A stretch of 64,000 nucleotides of DNA. It comes from Caballeronia pedi. GTDB lineage: Bacteria > Pseudomonadota > Gammaproteobacteria > Burkholderiales > Burkholderiaceae. The stretch is from the NCBI RefSeq assembly GCF_001544915.2, contig NZ_FCOE02000002.1:62001-126000 (forward strand), in the 5' to 3' direction. This document shows, piece by piece, positions 47,387-56,785 of the stretch (position 1 is its first letter; each line of letters begins with the position of its first letter). The notes under the pieces are model-generated. The model was not told the origin of the DNA, did no database searches, and saw only the letters and a program-made list of their open reading frames with translations. Made by a program: the position numbers and the translations under genes.

Positions 47387-48598
47387 ATGGATCTCTCCGA
47401 AAAGCTCGAAATCCTCGCCGACGCCGCGAAGTACGACGCGTCATGCGCGAGCGGCGGCTCGCCGAAACGCGAGTCGCGCGGCATCGACGGCCTCGGCGCC
47501 AGCACCGGTTCGGGCATCTGCCATAGCTTCACGCCCGACGGCCGGTGCGTCTCGCTGCTCAAGATTCTTTTGACGAACTTTTGTCTCTACGACTGCCGTT
47601 ACTGCATCAACCGCCGCTCCAGCAACGTGCCGCGCGCCCGCTTCACGCCCGAGGAAGTCGTGAACCTGACGCTGGATTTTTACCGCCGCAATTACATCGA
47701 CGGCCTGTTTCTCAGTTCTGGCGTGATTCGTTCGTCGAACTACACGATGGAACAGCTCGTTCTCGTCGCGAAATTGCTGCGCGAAAAACACCAGTTTCGC
47801 GGCTACATCCATCTGAAGACGATTCCCGACGCCGACCCCGGTCTCATCGCGCAGGCGGGCCGTTATGCCGACCGCCTGAGCGTGAACATCGAGTTGCCGA
47901 CGGAAATCAGCCTCGAACGTCTCGCGCCGGAAAAGAGCGGCCGCACGATCAAGCTGGCGATGGGCAACATCCGGGTCGCGCGCGAGGAATCCGAAGCGGA
48001 GCCGCGCGCGCCGAAATTCGCGCCGGCCGGGCAGAGCACGCAGATGATCGTCGGCGCCGATGAAACCGACGACCGCACGATCCTCGGCACCGCTGAAACG
48101 CTCTACGGCTCGTATCAACTGAAGCGCGTTTATTACTCGGCGTTCAGCCCGATTCCCGACAGCCCCTCGGGCGTGCCGTCGAAGGCGCCGCCGCTCTTGC
48201 GCGAGCATCGGCTGTATCAGGCGGATTTTCTGATGCGCGGGTATGGTTTCGCCGCGTCCGAACTGCTCGGTGATGCCGGCAATCTGCCGCTCGACGTCGA
48301 TCCGAAACTCGCGTGGGCGCTCGCGCATCGGGACCGCTTTCCGGTCGATCTGAACGTTGCGCCCGCGCGCACGATCGCGCGTGTGCCGGGCATCGGCATG
48401 CGCAACGCCAAACGCATCGTCGAATTGCGGCGTGCGCGGCGCGTGCGCTATCAGGATCTCGTGCGCCTGCGCTGCAGCATGGACAAGGTGAAGCCGTTCG
48501 TGGTCACGGCGGATTACCGGCCGCCGCTGTCCGAAGCGCCGTCGGACACGCTGCGGCGCGCGCTCGCGACGGAGCCGGTGCAACTGTCGCTGCTCTGA
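47387..48598 (+). CDS. Putative DNA modification/repair radical SAM protein
   Basis: 403 residues. Radical SAM Cys motif CLYDCRYC (C-x3-C-x2-C, about residue 65). The C-terminal third has a helix-hairpin-helix DNA-binding motif, VPGIGMRNAKRIVELRRARRVRYQDL. The family is typically paired with a UdgX-type protein, as here, but its reaction is not known. The stop overlaps the next start by one base (TGATG). The SOS promoter upstream supports a DNA repair role. Confidence 0.92.
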   Translation: MDLSEKLEILADAAKYDASCASGGSPKRESRGIDGLGASTGSGICHSFTPDGRCVSLLKILLTNFCLYDCRYCINRRSSNVPRARFTPEEVVNLTLDFYRRNYIDGLFLSSGVIRSSNYTMEQLVLVAKLLREKHQFRGYIHLKTIPDADPGLIAQAGRYADRLSVNIELPTEISLERLAPEKSGRTIKLAMGNIRVAREESEAEPRAPKFAPAGQSTQMIVGADETDDRTILGTAETLYGSYQLKRVYYSAFSPIPDSPSGVPSKAPPLLREHRLYQADFLMRGYGFAASELLGDAGNLPLDVDPKLAWALAHRDRFPVDLNVAPARTIARVPGIGMRNAKRIVELRRARRVRYQDLVRLRCSMDKVKPFVVTADYRPPLSEAPSDTLRRALATEPVQLSLL

Positions 48599-50013
48599 TG
48601 CACCTCATCGCCATCGACGACGATTTCGACGCCTGGCGCGCCGCCGCGCTCGACGCGCTCGCCCAAGGCCTCGCGCCCGAATCGGTCGACTGGCGTACGT
48701 CGCAGGTCGAGCCCGCGTTGTTTGATGAAGCCGCGCCGTCGGCGAAGGTGGCGGAAGCGCCGCAAATCCGCGTATCGCGGGAACTCGCGTCGCTGTTGAA
48801 AGACGCCGCGCATTTTCGCGACGCGCGCCGCTGGAGTTTTCTTTATCGCGTGCTGTGGCGCTGGTCGCGGGGCGATCGCGCGGTTGCATCGCCCGCCGAT
48901 GAAGACGGCGCGCGTCTCTACAAAATGGCCAAGGCGGTGCGGCGCGCGCAGCACGACATGATCGCGTACGTGCGCTTTCGCCAGCGCGACGCCTCGCTCG
49001 GCGCGCCCGAATACGTCGCGTGGTACGAGCCCGATCACGACGTGCTCGCCTGGGGCGCGGAACATTTCGCGGCGCGCATGGGACGCTCGACCTGGCTGAT
49101 CGCGACACCCGATGGCGCGGCGATGTTCGACGGCGCGCGCCTGAAACTGGAGCGCCGCCGCGCGCTCGCATCGGAACACGCGGTCGATACGCCCGACGCC
49201 GCCGAAGCGCTCTGGATGACCTATTACCGCAGCATCTTCAACCCGGCGCGGCTGAACGAATCCGCGCTCGAACAACATATGCCGGTGCGTTTCTGGAAAG
49301 GCCTGCCAGAAGGCGCGCTGATTCCGAAGCTCGTGAGCGATGCGCGCGGCGGCGCGCGGCGCGTCGCGCAGGCGAAGAGCGTCGGCGCGCTCGGCGGCAA
49401 GGCGGTGCAGGTGGAAGCGGACGAGGCCCAGCCCGAACGCGACGCCCCCACGTCACTCGATACCTGCCGCCGCTGCGATCTGTGGCGCAACGCGACGCAG
49501 GCGGTGCGTGGCGCGGGACCGGCGGATGCCCGCATCATGCTGCTCGGCGAACAGCCCGGCGATCAGGAGGATCTGAAGGGCGAGCCGTTCGTCGGCCCGG
49601 CGGGGCAATTGCTCGACGACGCCATGCGGCAGGCCGGCGTGCCGCGCGAGCAGGTCTATCTGACCAACGCGGTGAAGCATTTCAAGTGGGAGCCGCGCGG
49701 CAAGCGGCGGCTGCACAAGACGCCGGCGCAGCAGGAAGTCGAAGCGTGCTCGTACTGGCTCGAACAGGAACTGCATGACATTGGCGCGCGCGTGATCGTC
49801 ACGCTCGGCGCGACCGCGCTTGCGGCGCTGTTCGGCCGCCGCGCGACGTTATCGGCGCATGTCGGGCGCGTCGTGCCGTATCGGGACAAGCTTGTCGTCG
49901 CGACCTATCACCCGTCCTACGCGCTGCGGCAGAACGACGAAGCCGCGCGGGATCGAACCGTCGCGGCGATCGTCGAGGCGCTCGAAAAGGCGCGCGAACT
50001 CATCGGCAAATAG
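48598..50013 (+). CDS. udgX: DUF4130 - UdgX fusion, uracil-DNA glycosylase superfamily
   Basis: 471 residues from ATG 48598. The N-terminal ~245 residues are a DUF4130-type domain (probable DNA metabolism). The C-terminal ~195 residues are a UdgX-class glycosylase: TCRRCDLW (Fe-S Cys pair), GEQPGDQEDLKGEPFVGPAG (active-site motif 1), the KRRLH loop with H373, and HPSYALR (motif 2). UdgX proteins excise uracil and become covalently linked to the abasic site through this His. A Cys (EACSYW) and the His of NAVKH may complete the cluster ligands. Co-expression with the radical SAM gene under LexA is expected. Confidence 0.92.
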   Translation: MHLIAIDDDFDAWRAAALDALAQGLAPESVDWRTSQVEPALFDEAAPSAKVAEAPQIRVSRELASLLKDAAHFRDARRWSFLYRVLWRWSRGDRAVASPADEDGARLYKMAKAVRRAQHDMIAYVRFRQRDASLGAPEYVAWYEPDHDVLAWGAEHFAARMGRSTWLIATPDGAAMFDGARLKLERRRALASEHAVDTPDAAEALWMTYYRSIFNPARLNESALEQHMPVRFWKGLPEGALIPKLVSDARGGARRVAQAKSVGALGGKAVQVEADEAQPERDAPTSLDTCRRCDLWRNATQAVRGAGPADARIMLLGEQPGDQEDLKGEPFVGPAGQLLDDAMRQAGVPREQVYLTNAVKHFKWEPRGKRRLHKTPAQQEVEACSYWLEQELHDIGARVIVTLGATALAALFGRRATLSAHVGRVVPYRDKLVVATYHPSYALRQNDEAARDRTVAAIVEALEKARELIGK

Positions 50014-50015
50014 GC

Positions 50016-50804
50016 TCAGAAGGCCGCCCGAATCACGCCGCCGTCCGCGCGCAACGCCGCGCCGTTGGTCGCCGACGACAACTCCGAGCACACGTAAGCC
50101 ACCATGCTGGCGATTTCCTCGGGCGTGATGAAGCGCTTGAGGATCGAGGTCGGGCGGGCTTCCTCGAAGAACTGCTGCTCGAACTCGTGAAAGCTCTTTC
50201 CGCCAGAGAGCTTCTCGACGAACTCGGTGACGCCTTCAGAGCTCGTCGGCCCCGGCAATACCGAATTGACCGTGACGCCCGTGCCCGTGCACGTCTCCGC
50301 AAGGCCGCGCGCGAGCGAAATCTGCGCCGATTTCGTCATGCCGTAGTGAATCATCTCGACGGGAATCTGCACGCCGCTCTCGCTGCTGATGAACACCACA
50401 CGGCCCCAGTTCTTCTGCTTCATCTTCGGCAGATAGGCGCGCGACAGCCGCACGCCCGACATCACGTTGGCGTTGAAAAAACGCAGCCATTCGTCGTCGG
50501 GTATGTCTTCGAACGGCTTCGGATCGAAGATGCCCATGTTGTTCACGAGAATATCGACGTGCGGGAAGCGCTGCACGAGCGCGTCGACCTGCGCGGCATC
50601 GGAGATGTCGCCGGCGAAGCCTTCGGCCTGCGCACCCGGCGCGAGTTCGCGCAGTTTCGCGAGCGCCGCATCGACCGACGCCTGCGAGCGGCCGTTGACG
50701 ATCACGCGCGCGCCCTCGCGCGCCAGCGCCACCGCGATGGCGTGACCGATGCCCTTGGTCGAGCCGGACACCAGCGCGAGCTTGTTACCGATCTTCAGAT
50801 CCAT
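50016..50804 (-). CDS. Short-chain dehydrogenase/reductase
   Basis: 262 residues from ATG 50804 (AAGGAG upstream). Classical SDR motifs: SGSTKGIGHAIA (NAD(P)-binding, Ser replacing the first Thr), NNMGIF (for NNAG), catalytic Ser in FISSESG and YGMTK. The insertion LSGGKSFHEFEQQFFEEARPTSIL is typical of a subgroup of Proteobacterial SDRs. Substrate unknown. It converges on udgX with 2 bp between stops. Confidence 0.93.
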   Translation of the reverse strand: MDLKIGNKLALVSGSTKGIGHAIAVALAREGARVIVNGRSQASVDAALAKLRELAPGAQAEGFAGDISDAAQVDALVQRFPHVDILVNNMGIFDPKPFEDIPDDEWLRFFNANVMSGVRLSRAYLPKMKQKNWGRVVFISSESGVQIPVEMIHYGMTKSAQISLARGLAETCTGTGVTVNSVLPGPTSSEGVTEFVEKLSGGKSFHEFEQQFFEEARPTSILKRFITPEEIASMVAYVCSELSSATNGAALRADGGVIRAAF

Positions 50805-51015
50805 CTCTGCTCCTTGGCAAGTTTGCGGAGTGCGTCGATCGACCTGCGCGACGCGTGCCGGACATGGTAACCACAAGCGGCGTGTTCTGCAGCCAGCCTG
50901 CCGCCCGGCATCGAATTTAAAGCAGCCGCTTAGGAACTATCTAGTTAGGATCGCAGATAAAAAAATCTATACTGCACGCTCTCTGCAGGGCATTACATCC
51001 ATTTTTGGGAGGCTC

Positions 51016-51813
51016 ATGAACGCATCCGTCACGCCGACGCATCTCTATATCGCGACGCCCAGTTATGGCGGCGCCGCGGCGACGTGCTATATCAACGGCC
51101 TGCTCGATCTGATGAACACCGCCCTTCAGCAGGGACTCACGTTCACGGTCGGGTTCAACAATTTCGAGAGCCTCATCACGCGCGCGCGCAACGTGATGGC
51201 CGCGAATTTTCTCGCCGACGAGCGATTCACGCATCTGATGTGGATCGACAGCGATATCGGATTCACGGCTGCCGACGTGTTGCGGCTGGTGCGCGCGGAT
51301 CGTCCCGTCGCGGCCGGCGTGTATCCGGTGAAAACCGATGGCTGGCCGCAAGCCGGCTTGACCGAAGCGCTGCCGGCGGGCACCCGGCGCGCCGATTTTC
51401 GCGCGCGTCATGCCGCCTTCCCCGTGAGCACGAAGGTCGCCGCCGCCGCGCCGGACGCCGACGGTTTTCTCGAAGTCGTGGACGCCCCCACCGGTTTCAT
51501 GCTGATCAAGCGCGAGGTTCTGGTCGCGCTCACGCAGCGCTTTCCGGAACTCCGCTACAGGCCTTACCCCAGCGATTTCGGGCGGACGGCGAACAACGGA
51601 ACCGAAGAGTTCCACTACGCGCTGTTCGACACGATGATCGACCCGGAATCCGGCTTCTATCTGTCCGAAGATTACGCGTTCTGCCGCAGGGTGGCGGCGC
51701 TGGGCGTGCGGCCGGTCATCGATACCCGTTCCAATCTGGTCCATCAGGGCGGGATAAAATTCGAAGGCGACTTCGGACGCTGGTTCGATTCGCGCCGTGA
51801 AATCATCTCCTGA
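51016..51813 (+). CDS. Glycosyltransferase-like protein (GT-A fold)
   Basis: 265 residues from ATG 51016 (GGGAGG upstream). The N-terminal half has LYIATPSYGGAAATCYINGLLDL and RARNVMAANFLADERFTHLMWIDSDIGFTAADVLRLV, with a DSD metal-binding triad as in GT-A enzymes. The C-terminal part has FYLSEDYAFCRRVAALG and the acid/His motif LVHQGGIKFEGDFG. It probably transfers a sugar to a surface molecule. It stands alone with an AT-rich promoter region upstream. Confidence 0.8.
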   Translation: MNASVTPTHLYIATPSYGGAAATCYINGLLDLMNTALQQGLTFTVGFNNFESLITRARNVMAANFLADERFTHLMWIDSDIGFTAADVLRLVRADRPVAAGVYPVKTDGWPQAGLTEALPAGTRRADFRARHAAFPVSTKVAAAAPDADGFLEVVDAPTGFMLIKREVLVALTQRFPELRYRPYPSDFGRTANNGTEEFHYALFDTMIDPESGFYLSEDYAFCRRVAALGVRPVIDTRSNLVHQGGIKFEGDFGRWFDSRREIIS

Positions 51814-52017
51814 AGCCTTGTCCCACGGGCCTTCCGCGCCCGTGAAACCGCGCGACATAAATGCTCGATGGCCTGCCGCGCGGCCATCCTCCATAGTTGC
51901 GTCTGCGTGATCGAGCACCGAGCGAGAACCGAACATCAACGACAACCGACAGCCGACTCACGCATCCACGAATTCGACCATTCACGATTCCCGGCGCGGC
52001 CGGTACGGAGATGCAAC

Positions 52018-52827
52018 ATGTCCAGCTCGATCAAATTCTCGTCGCTTAGCTCGATCATCAACAAGGCGCGCGGCGCGGCGCTCGCCGGACTCGTCGTCGG
52101 CACGGCGCTGCTCGCGGGCTGCGCAAGCAATCCCGCACAGGCCGCGAGCCAGTTCAACCAGTACGGCAGCCAGGCCGTGCAGACCGTCGCGGCCGCGCCC
52201 GCCCTGCGCCCCGACACGATCTACGTCTACGCGTTCGCCAGCGACGCCAGCGACGTCAAGCTCGACAATCACGGCATGATCTCGAAGATCGGCGCGGCGA
52301 TGTCCGGTGATTCGCAGGCGCAGAAGCAACAGCAGGACGCCATCGCGGCGCGCGAGGAAGTGGCGAACGAGATCGTCGCCAAGCTCCAGTCGATGGGCCT
52401 CCCGGCGGTCCGCGCCGACGTGCCGCCGCCGGAAGACCGTAGCGTGCTCGTCGTCGAAGGCAACTTCGATACGATCGACGCGGGCAATCGCCGCCGCCGC
52501 ATGCTGATCGGCCTCGGCGCGGGCGAAAGCAAGGTCGGCGCGACCGTGCAGCTCGTCTTCAAGCCCGCGCATGGCGCGCCGCAACTGCTCGAACAGTTCG
52601 ACGCCAAGGCCGACAGCGGTCACGCGCCGGGCGTTGCGGAAATGGCGGGCGTCGGCGCGGCGGCGGGGCACGTGGCGAGTTCGCTGGCGGTATCGGGCGG
52701 GCTGCACGCGGTATCGGAGACGAAGCATGCGGACGTGTCGTCCGACGAAAAGCGTCTGGGCGACTCCATCGCCAAGCAGATTGCGAAGCTCGGCCAGGCG
52801 CAGGGCTGGATGCCGGCGAAAAGCTGA
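52018..52827 (+). CDS. DUF4410 lipoprotein
   Basis: 269 residues. A long basic N-terminus precedes the lipobox LLAGC (Cys about residue 35). The mature protein matches DUF4410: YVYAFASDASDVKLD, a Gln-rich helix, AREEVANEIVAKLQSMGLPAVRAD, SVLVVEGNFDTIDAGNRRRRMLIGLGAGESKVGATVQLVF. The function of the family is unknown; outer-membrane location is likely. Monocistronic as far as visible. Confidence 0.85.
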   Translation: MSSSIKFSSLSSIINKARGAALAGLVVGTALLAGCASNPAQAASQFNQYGSQAVQTVAAAPALRPDTIYVYAFASDASDVKLDNHGMISKIGAAMSGDSQAQKQQQDAIAAREEVANEIVAKLQSMGLPAVRADVPPPEDRSVLVVEGNFDTIDAGNRRRRMLIGLGAGESKVGATVQLVFKPAHGAPQLLEQFDAKADSGHAPGVAEMAGVGAAAGHVASSLAVSGGLHAVSETKHADVSSDEKRLGDSIAKQIAKLGQAQGWMPAKS

Positions 52828-52889
52828 ACCAAGAATGACGCCGCGCGGTCCGGAACGTGCTTACACTGCCGCTGTCGCCGCGACGAATG

Positions 52890-52908
52890 TATAGCACTTA
52901 GTGCTATA
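52890..52908. promoter_or_regulatory. Perfect 9-1-9 palindrome, operator of the antitoxin locus
   Basis: TATAGCACT-T-AGTGCTATA, immediately upstream of the toxin remnant (starts 21 bp later) and the antitoxin. The repeat is as expected for autoregulation by an HTH antitoxin; TATACTTGTAATAAT next to it may hold the promoter. Confidence 0.75.
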
Positions 52909-52928
52909 CTTGTAATAATGGAAACTGG

Positions 52929-52955
52929 ATGCGGATATTCAAAACGAGATGGTGA
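52929..52955 (+). pseudogene. Eight-codon remnant of a RelE/HigB-type toxin gene
   Basis: ATG at 52929 reads MRIFKTRW and then TGA. This octapeptide is the usual N-terminus of RelE-type toxins (PF06296-like, MRIFKTxWF...) that precede an antitoxin of exactly this type. The antitoxin ATG (52949) lies inside it, so some 100 codons of toxin have been lost by a clean deletion between the two genes. Confidence 0.6.
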
Positions 52956-53257
52956 GTAGCAAACTGCTGAAGGCGCTGCACGAGACAGCGGGAGGATTGC
53001 ATCACGCGGGCGCGATTGATGCGATGACGCTGCGGGAATTCGATGCGCTGTGTCTGCCGCCGGTGAAGGAGTACAGCGCGGCGCAAATCAAGCGATTGCG
53101 TCAGCGCACCAAGGCGAGCCAGGCGGTGTTCGCGGCGTGCCTGAACACCAGCGCATCGACGGTGCAGAAATGGGAGCAAGGACAGAAGCGGCCCAACGGC
53201 CCGTCACTGAAACTGCTGAATTTGGTGGATCGTCAGGGATTGGAAGTTCTTCTGTGA
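52949..53257 (+). CDS. Orphan HTH antitoxin (HigA/RelB-type partner of a RelE toxin)
   Basis: 102 residues. The N-terminal part (LLKALHETAGGLHHAGAIDAMTLREFDALCLPPV) would wrap the toxin. The C-terminal part is an XRE-type helix-turn-helix (SAAQIKRLRQRTKASQAVFAACLNTSASTVQKWEQGQKRPNGPSLKLLNLV). It normally neutralises a RelE toxin encoded just upstream and represses the operon. Here the toxin is gone but the antitoxin and its operator are intact, so it may persist as a regulator or as an anti-addiction factor. Confidence 0.87.
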   Translation: MVSSKLLKALHETAGGLHHAGAIDAMTLREFDALCLPPVKEYSAAQIKRLRQRTKASQAVFAACLNTSASTVQKWEQGQKRPNGPSLKLLNLVDRQGLEVLL

Positions 53258-53307
53258 AACGTGGCATCAATGGGTGAAGGACAAATGTTCGCTTCACGAG
53301 GCCGCGC

Positions 53308-54579
53308 ATGCCAACGATTGCCCTGATTGTCCTGACGGTTGTCGTGACGCTCGTCATCGTGCTGATCATCGCGAATCTGACGAGCGGCGAGAAGAAGATC
53401 GAGCACAAGATCGAACGTCTGTACCCAAGCGACGATCCGCAGTTCGTCCGCTCGATGGGTCTGCTGCTCGGGCCGCCCGTTGTCGGCGGTAACCGCTTCG
53501 AAGTGCTCCTGAACGGCGACGAGATTTTTCCTTCGATGCTCGCGGGCATCCGTTCGGCGCGCGAGACGATCACCTTCGAAACGTTCATCTACTGGTCGGG
53601 CGCGATCGGCGAGGAGGTCGCGCGGGCCTTGTCGGATCAGGCGCGCGCGGGCGTCGCGGTGCATGTGCTGCTCGACTGGGTCGGCACGTCGAAGATGGAC
53701 AAGCGCTACTTGCGCATGCTGCGCGAAGCGGGCGCGGAAGTCGTCCAGTATCACAAACCGCACTGGAGCGGACTCGGGCGCATGAACGACCGCACGCACC
53801 GGAAGCTGCTCGTGATCGACGGGCGCATCGGATTCACGGGCGGCGTCGGTATCGCCGAGGAATGGACCGGGCACGCGCAGGACGAGAAACACTGGCGCGA
53901 CACACATTTTCGTGTCGAAGGCGCGGCGGTCGGGCAGATGCAGGCGGTCTTCATGGACAACTGGATCAAGGCCACCGGCAACGTGCTGCACGGCCCGCGC
54001 TATTTTCCGAAGATCGACGCCGCGGGTGATGGTTACGCGCACATGTTCAGCAGCTCGCCCTCGGGCGGCAGCGACGACATGCAGTTGATGTACCTGATGG
54101 CGATCACCGCCGCGACGCATTCCATCCATTTGTCGAGCGCGTACTTCGTGCCGGACAAGCTGACGATCAACGCGATCGTCGAGGCGGCCAAGCGCGGCGT
54201 GCGCGTGCGCATCATCACGCCGGGCAAGCGCATCGACACGCACACGGTGCGCGAGGCGTCGCGCGCGTGCTGGGGCGATCTGCTCGCGGCGGGCGTCGAA
54301 ATCTACGAATACCAGCCGACGATGTTCCACTGCAAGCTCATCGTCGTCGACGAATATCTGGTGTCGGTCGGCTCCACCAACTTCGACAGCCGCTCGTTCA
54401 AGCTGAACGACGAAGCCAACCTCAACATCTACGATCGCGATTTCGCGCGCCGCCAGACAGCGATTTTCGACGACGACGTCGCCCACGCGAAACGCATCAC
54501 GCTCGACGACTGGCGCCGCCGTCCGCTCACCGAAAAACTGCTGGAACGCGTCGCCGCGCTGCTCGATTCGCAATTGTGA
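53308..54579 (+). CDS. Cardiolipin synthase-like phospholipase D family protein
   Basis: 423 residues with one N-terminal membrane helix (residues 3-24). Two HKD motifs: HRKLLVIDGRIGFTGG (about 170) and HCKLIVVDEYLVSVGSTNFDSRS (about 345). That architecture is of the ClsB/ClsA class that joins phosphatidylglycerol molecules, or of related transferases at the inner membrane. It is separate from known lipid genes here. Confidence 0.9.
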   Translation: MPTIALIVLTVVVTLVIVLIIANLTSGEKKIEHKIERLYPSDDPQFVRSMGLLLGPPVVGGNRFEVLLNGDEIFPSMLAGIRSARETITFETFIYWSGAIGEEVARALSDQARAGVAVHVLLDWVGTSKMDKRYLRMLREAGAEVVQYHKPHWSGLGRMNDRTHRKLLVIDGRIGFTGGVGIAEEWTGHAQDEKHWRDTHFRVEGAAVGQMQAVFMDNWIKATGNVLHGPRYFPKIDAAGDGYAHMFSSSPSGGSDDMQLMYLMAITAATHSIHLSSAYFVPDKLTINAIVEAAKRGVRVRIITPGKRIDTHTVREASRACWGDLLAAGVEIYEYQPTMFHCKLIVVDEYLVSVGSTNFDSRSFKLNDEANLNIYDRDFARRQTAIFDDDVAHAKRITLDDWRRRPLTEKLLERVAALLDSQL

Positions 54580-54685
54580 CGTGCGGGTGAAGCGAATTGC
54601 GAATATTTCTCATTTGGAGTCTAAAGATTGCCAGACCTCAGCCGATAAGACGCTCACGCAAACGAGTCTTCGGCTACTGGCAACT

Positions 54686-56755
54686 ATGCACGGCACCTAC
54701 AACTTCTGGCTGGTCGCGGCATCGCTGGTCGTCGCGACGCTCGCTTCCTTTACCGCGCTCGATATTTCGGGGCGGATCGCGATGCTCGCGCATTCGCGCA
54801 CGCGGCACATCTGGCTGGCTGGCGGCGCGGCGTCGATGGGCATCGGCATCTGGTCGATGCATTTCATCGGCGTGCTCGCCTTCGAGCTGCCGATTCCGCT
54901 CGGTTACGACTTCAAGATCACCGCCGGGTCGCTCGGCATCGCGGTGCTGGTGTCGTTCTTCGCGCTCCATGTCATCACCAGCAAGCGGCTGACGGCGCGA
55001 AGGCTCGTCGCGAGCAGCGTGCTGATGGGCGCGGGCATCGCGGCGATGCACTATACCGGCGACGCCGCGATGCGCATGCAGCCCGCGATCCAGTACGATC
55101 CGCGCCTTTTCGCCGCCTCGATCGCGATTGCCGTGGTGGCGTCGGGCGCGGCGTTGTGGATCGCGCATACGCTGTCGGACGCGAAGCAGATGAACGTGCT
55201 CGCGAAGCGCCTGGTGTCGGCGCTGGTGATGGGCATTGCGATCACCGGCATGCACTACACCGGCAACGCGGCGGCGAACTTCCTGCCGGGTTCGATCTGC
55301 GGCGCGGCGAACGACGTCGACGCGAACTGGCTCGCCACCACCGTCGTGCTTTTCACGCTGGCGATCCTGATCATCACGCTCGTGCTGTCGCGCTTCGATG
55401 CGCGCACCGCGTTGCTGGCCGGTTCGGTCTCGCGACTGAACGGCCAGATCGTGCGGATGGCGACGTTCGACACGCTCACGGACCTGCCGAACCGCCGCAC
55501 GATGAACGAGCGCATCGAGCGCGCGATCATCAACGCGAAGCGCAGCGACAGCCGCTTTGCGATCCTCTTCATGGACCTCGACGGCTTCAAGACCATCAAC
55601 GATTCGCTCGGCCATACGGTCGGCGACGAAGTGCTGAAGGCGTTTGCGCGACGTCTCCAAGAATGCGTGCGCGGCGGCGATACGGTGGCGCGTCTGGGCG
55701 GCGATGAGTTCGTCGTGATGCTGGAAAACCTGCATGCGCCGACCGATGCGCAGACCCTGGCCGAGCGCATCCTCGACGCGATGAAAAAGGGTTTGCTCGT
55801 GAGCAATCATCCGTTGCAGGTGATGCCGAGCATCGGCATTGCGCTGTATCCGCAGGACGGCGACAGCGTCGAGTCGCTGCTCAAGCACGCCGACGTCGCG
55901 ATGTACGAGGCGAAGCGCGGCGGGCGCAGCACGTACCGCTTCTTCGAGGCGAGCATGAACGAGGCGGCGGTGCGGACCTTGCAGATTCAACAGGCGCTGC
56001 ACGAGGCGCTGAACGGCGGCCATTTCTATCTGCTGTTCCAGCCGAAGTTTCGCGGCAAGAGCGGCGAACTTGCGGGCGCGGAGGCGCTGATCCGGCTGGA
56101 CCATCCGGACATCGGCACGCTGACGCCGCTCGAATTCATTCCGATTGCGGAACGTTCAGGGCAGATCGTGCCGATCGGTTACTGGGTCGTGCGCGAGACG
56201 TGCCGGCATCTCGCGCGCTGGCGTGCAGAGGGGCGGCCGCCGGTGAAGGTGGCGATCAATCTGTCGCCGCGGCAGATGAACGAGGCGGATCTGGTCGCGA
56301 ACATTCTCGAGATCGTGCACGAGGAAGGCGTGCCGAGCGTGCAGATCATGTTCGAGATCACCGAGACGGTGGCGATGCAGGACGCGCCGCGCACCATCGA
56401 GATGATTCGCGCGTTTCAGGAGAATGGCTTCGAGATCGCGATCGACGATTTCGGCACGGGCTATTCGAGTCTCGCGTATTTGCAGCGCTTTCGTGCGAAG
56501 CAGTTGAAGATCGACCGGTTCTTCACGAACGGGCTCGATGAGAACGGGCAGGAAGGGCGGGCGATCGTGTCGGCGATCATCGCGCTCGCGCATTCGCTCG
56601 ATATGGACGTGGTCGCGGAAGGGGTGGAGACGGGTTCGCAGCTCGACCGGCTGCAGGACATGATGTGCGATGAGATGCAGGGGTTCTTGCTGGCGGTGCC
56701 TTTGTCGGCGGATGCGTTCGGGGTGATGCTGGAGCGGGGGGAGGTGAGTGCGTGA
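54686..56755 (+). CDS. MHYT-GGDEF-EAL cyclic-di-GMP turnover protein
   Basis: 689 residues from ATG 54686; a GTG at 54581 would add 35 residues without clear reason. Seven membrane helices carry the MHYT pattern (SMHFIGV, AAMHYTGDAAM, TGMHYTGNAA), a likely copper- or gas-binding sensor. GGDEF is at 338-342 and EAL at 466-468; both catalytic motifs are intact, as are DDFGTGYSSL and the downstream EGVET. The protein may both make and break c-di-GMP, the balance set by the membrane sensor. It follows the cardiolipin synthase-like gene after a 106-bp gap. Confidence 0.93.
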   Translation: MHGTYNFWLVAASLVVATLASFTALDISGRIAMLAHSRTRHIWLAGGAASMGIGIWSMHFIGVLAFELPIPLGYDFKITAGSLGIAVLVSFFALHVITSKRLTARRLVASSVLMGAGIAAMHYTGDAAMRMQPAIQYDPRLFAASIAIAVVASGAALWIAHTLSDAKQMNVLAKRLVSALVMGIAITGMHYTGNAAANFLPGSICGAANDVDANWLATTVVLFTLAILIITLVLSRFDARTALLAGSVSRLNGQIVRMATFDTLTDLPNRRTMNERIERAIINAKRSDSRFAILFMDLDGFKTINDSLGHTVGDEVLKAFARRLQECVRGGDTVARLGGDEFVVMLENLHAPTDAQTLAERILDAMKKGLLVSNHPLQVMPSIGIALYPQDGDSVESLLKHADVAMYEAKRGGRSTYRFFEASMNEAAVRTLQIQQALHEALNGGHFYLLFQPKFRGKSGELAGAEALIRLDHPDIGTLTPLEFIPIAERSGQIVPIGYWVVRETCRHLARWRAEGRPPVKVAINLSPRQMNEADLVANILEIVHEEGVPSVQIMFEITETVAMQDAPRTIEMIRAFQENGFEIAIDDFGTGYSSLAYLQRFRAKQLKIDRFFTNGLDENGQEGRAIVSAIIALAHSLDMDVVAEGVETGSQLDRLQDMMCDEMQGFLLAVPLSADAFGVMLERGEVSA

Positions 56756-56785
56756 GGGGCTGGGCGCAGCCCTCGCACCCAAGAC

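Noticed and set aside
51824..51844. Hairpin after the glycosyltransferase-like gene (CACGGGC/GCCCGTG)
   Set aside because: Stem of 7 bp with no T-tract; not enough to call a terminator.
56757..56772. Hairpin GGGCTG/CAGCCC between the EAL protein and MFS genes
   Set aside because: Short stem and no T-tract; common by chance at this GC content.
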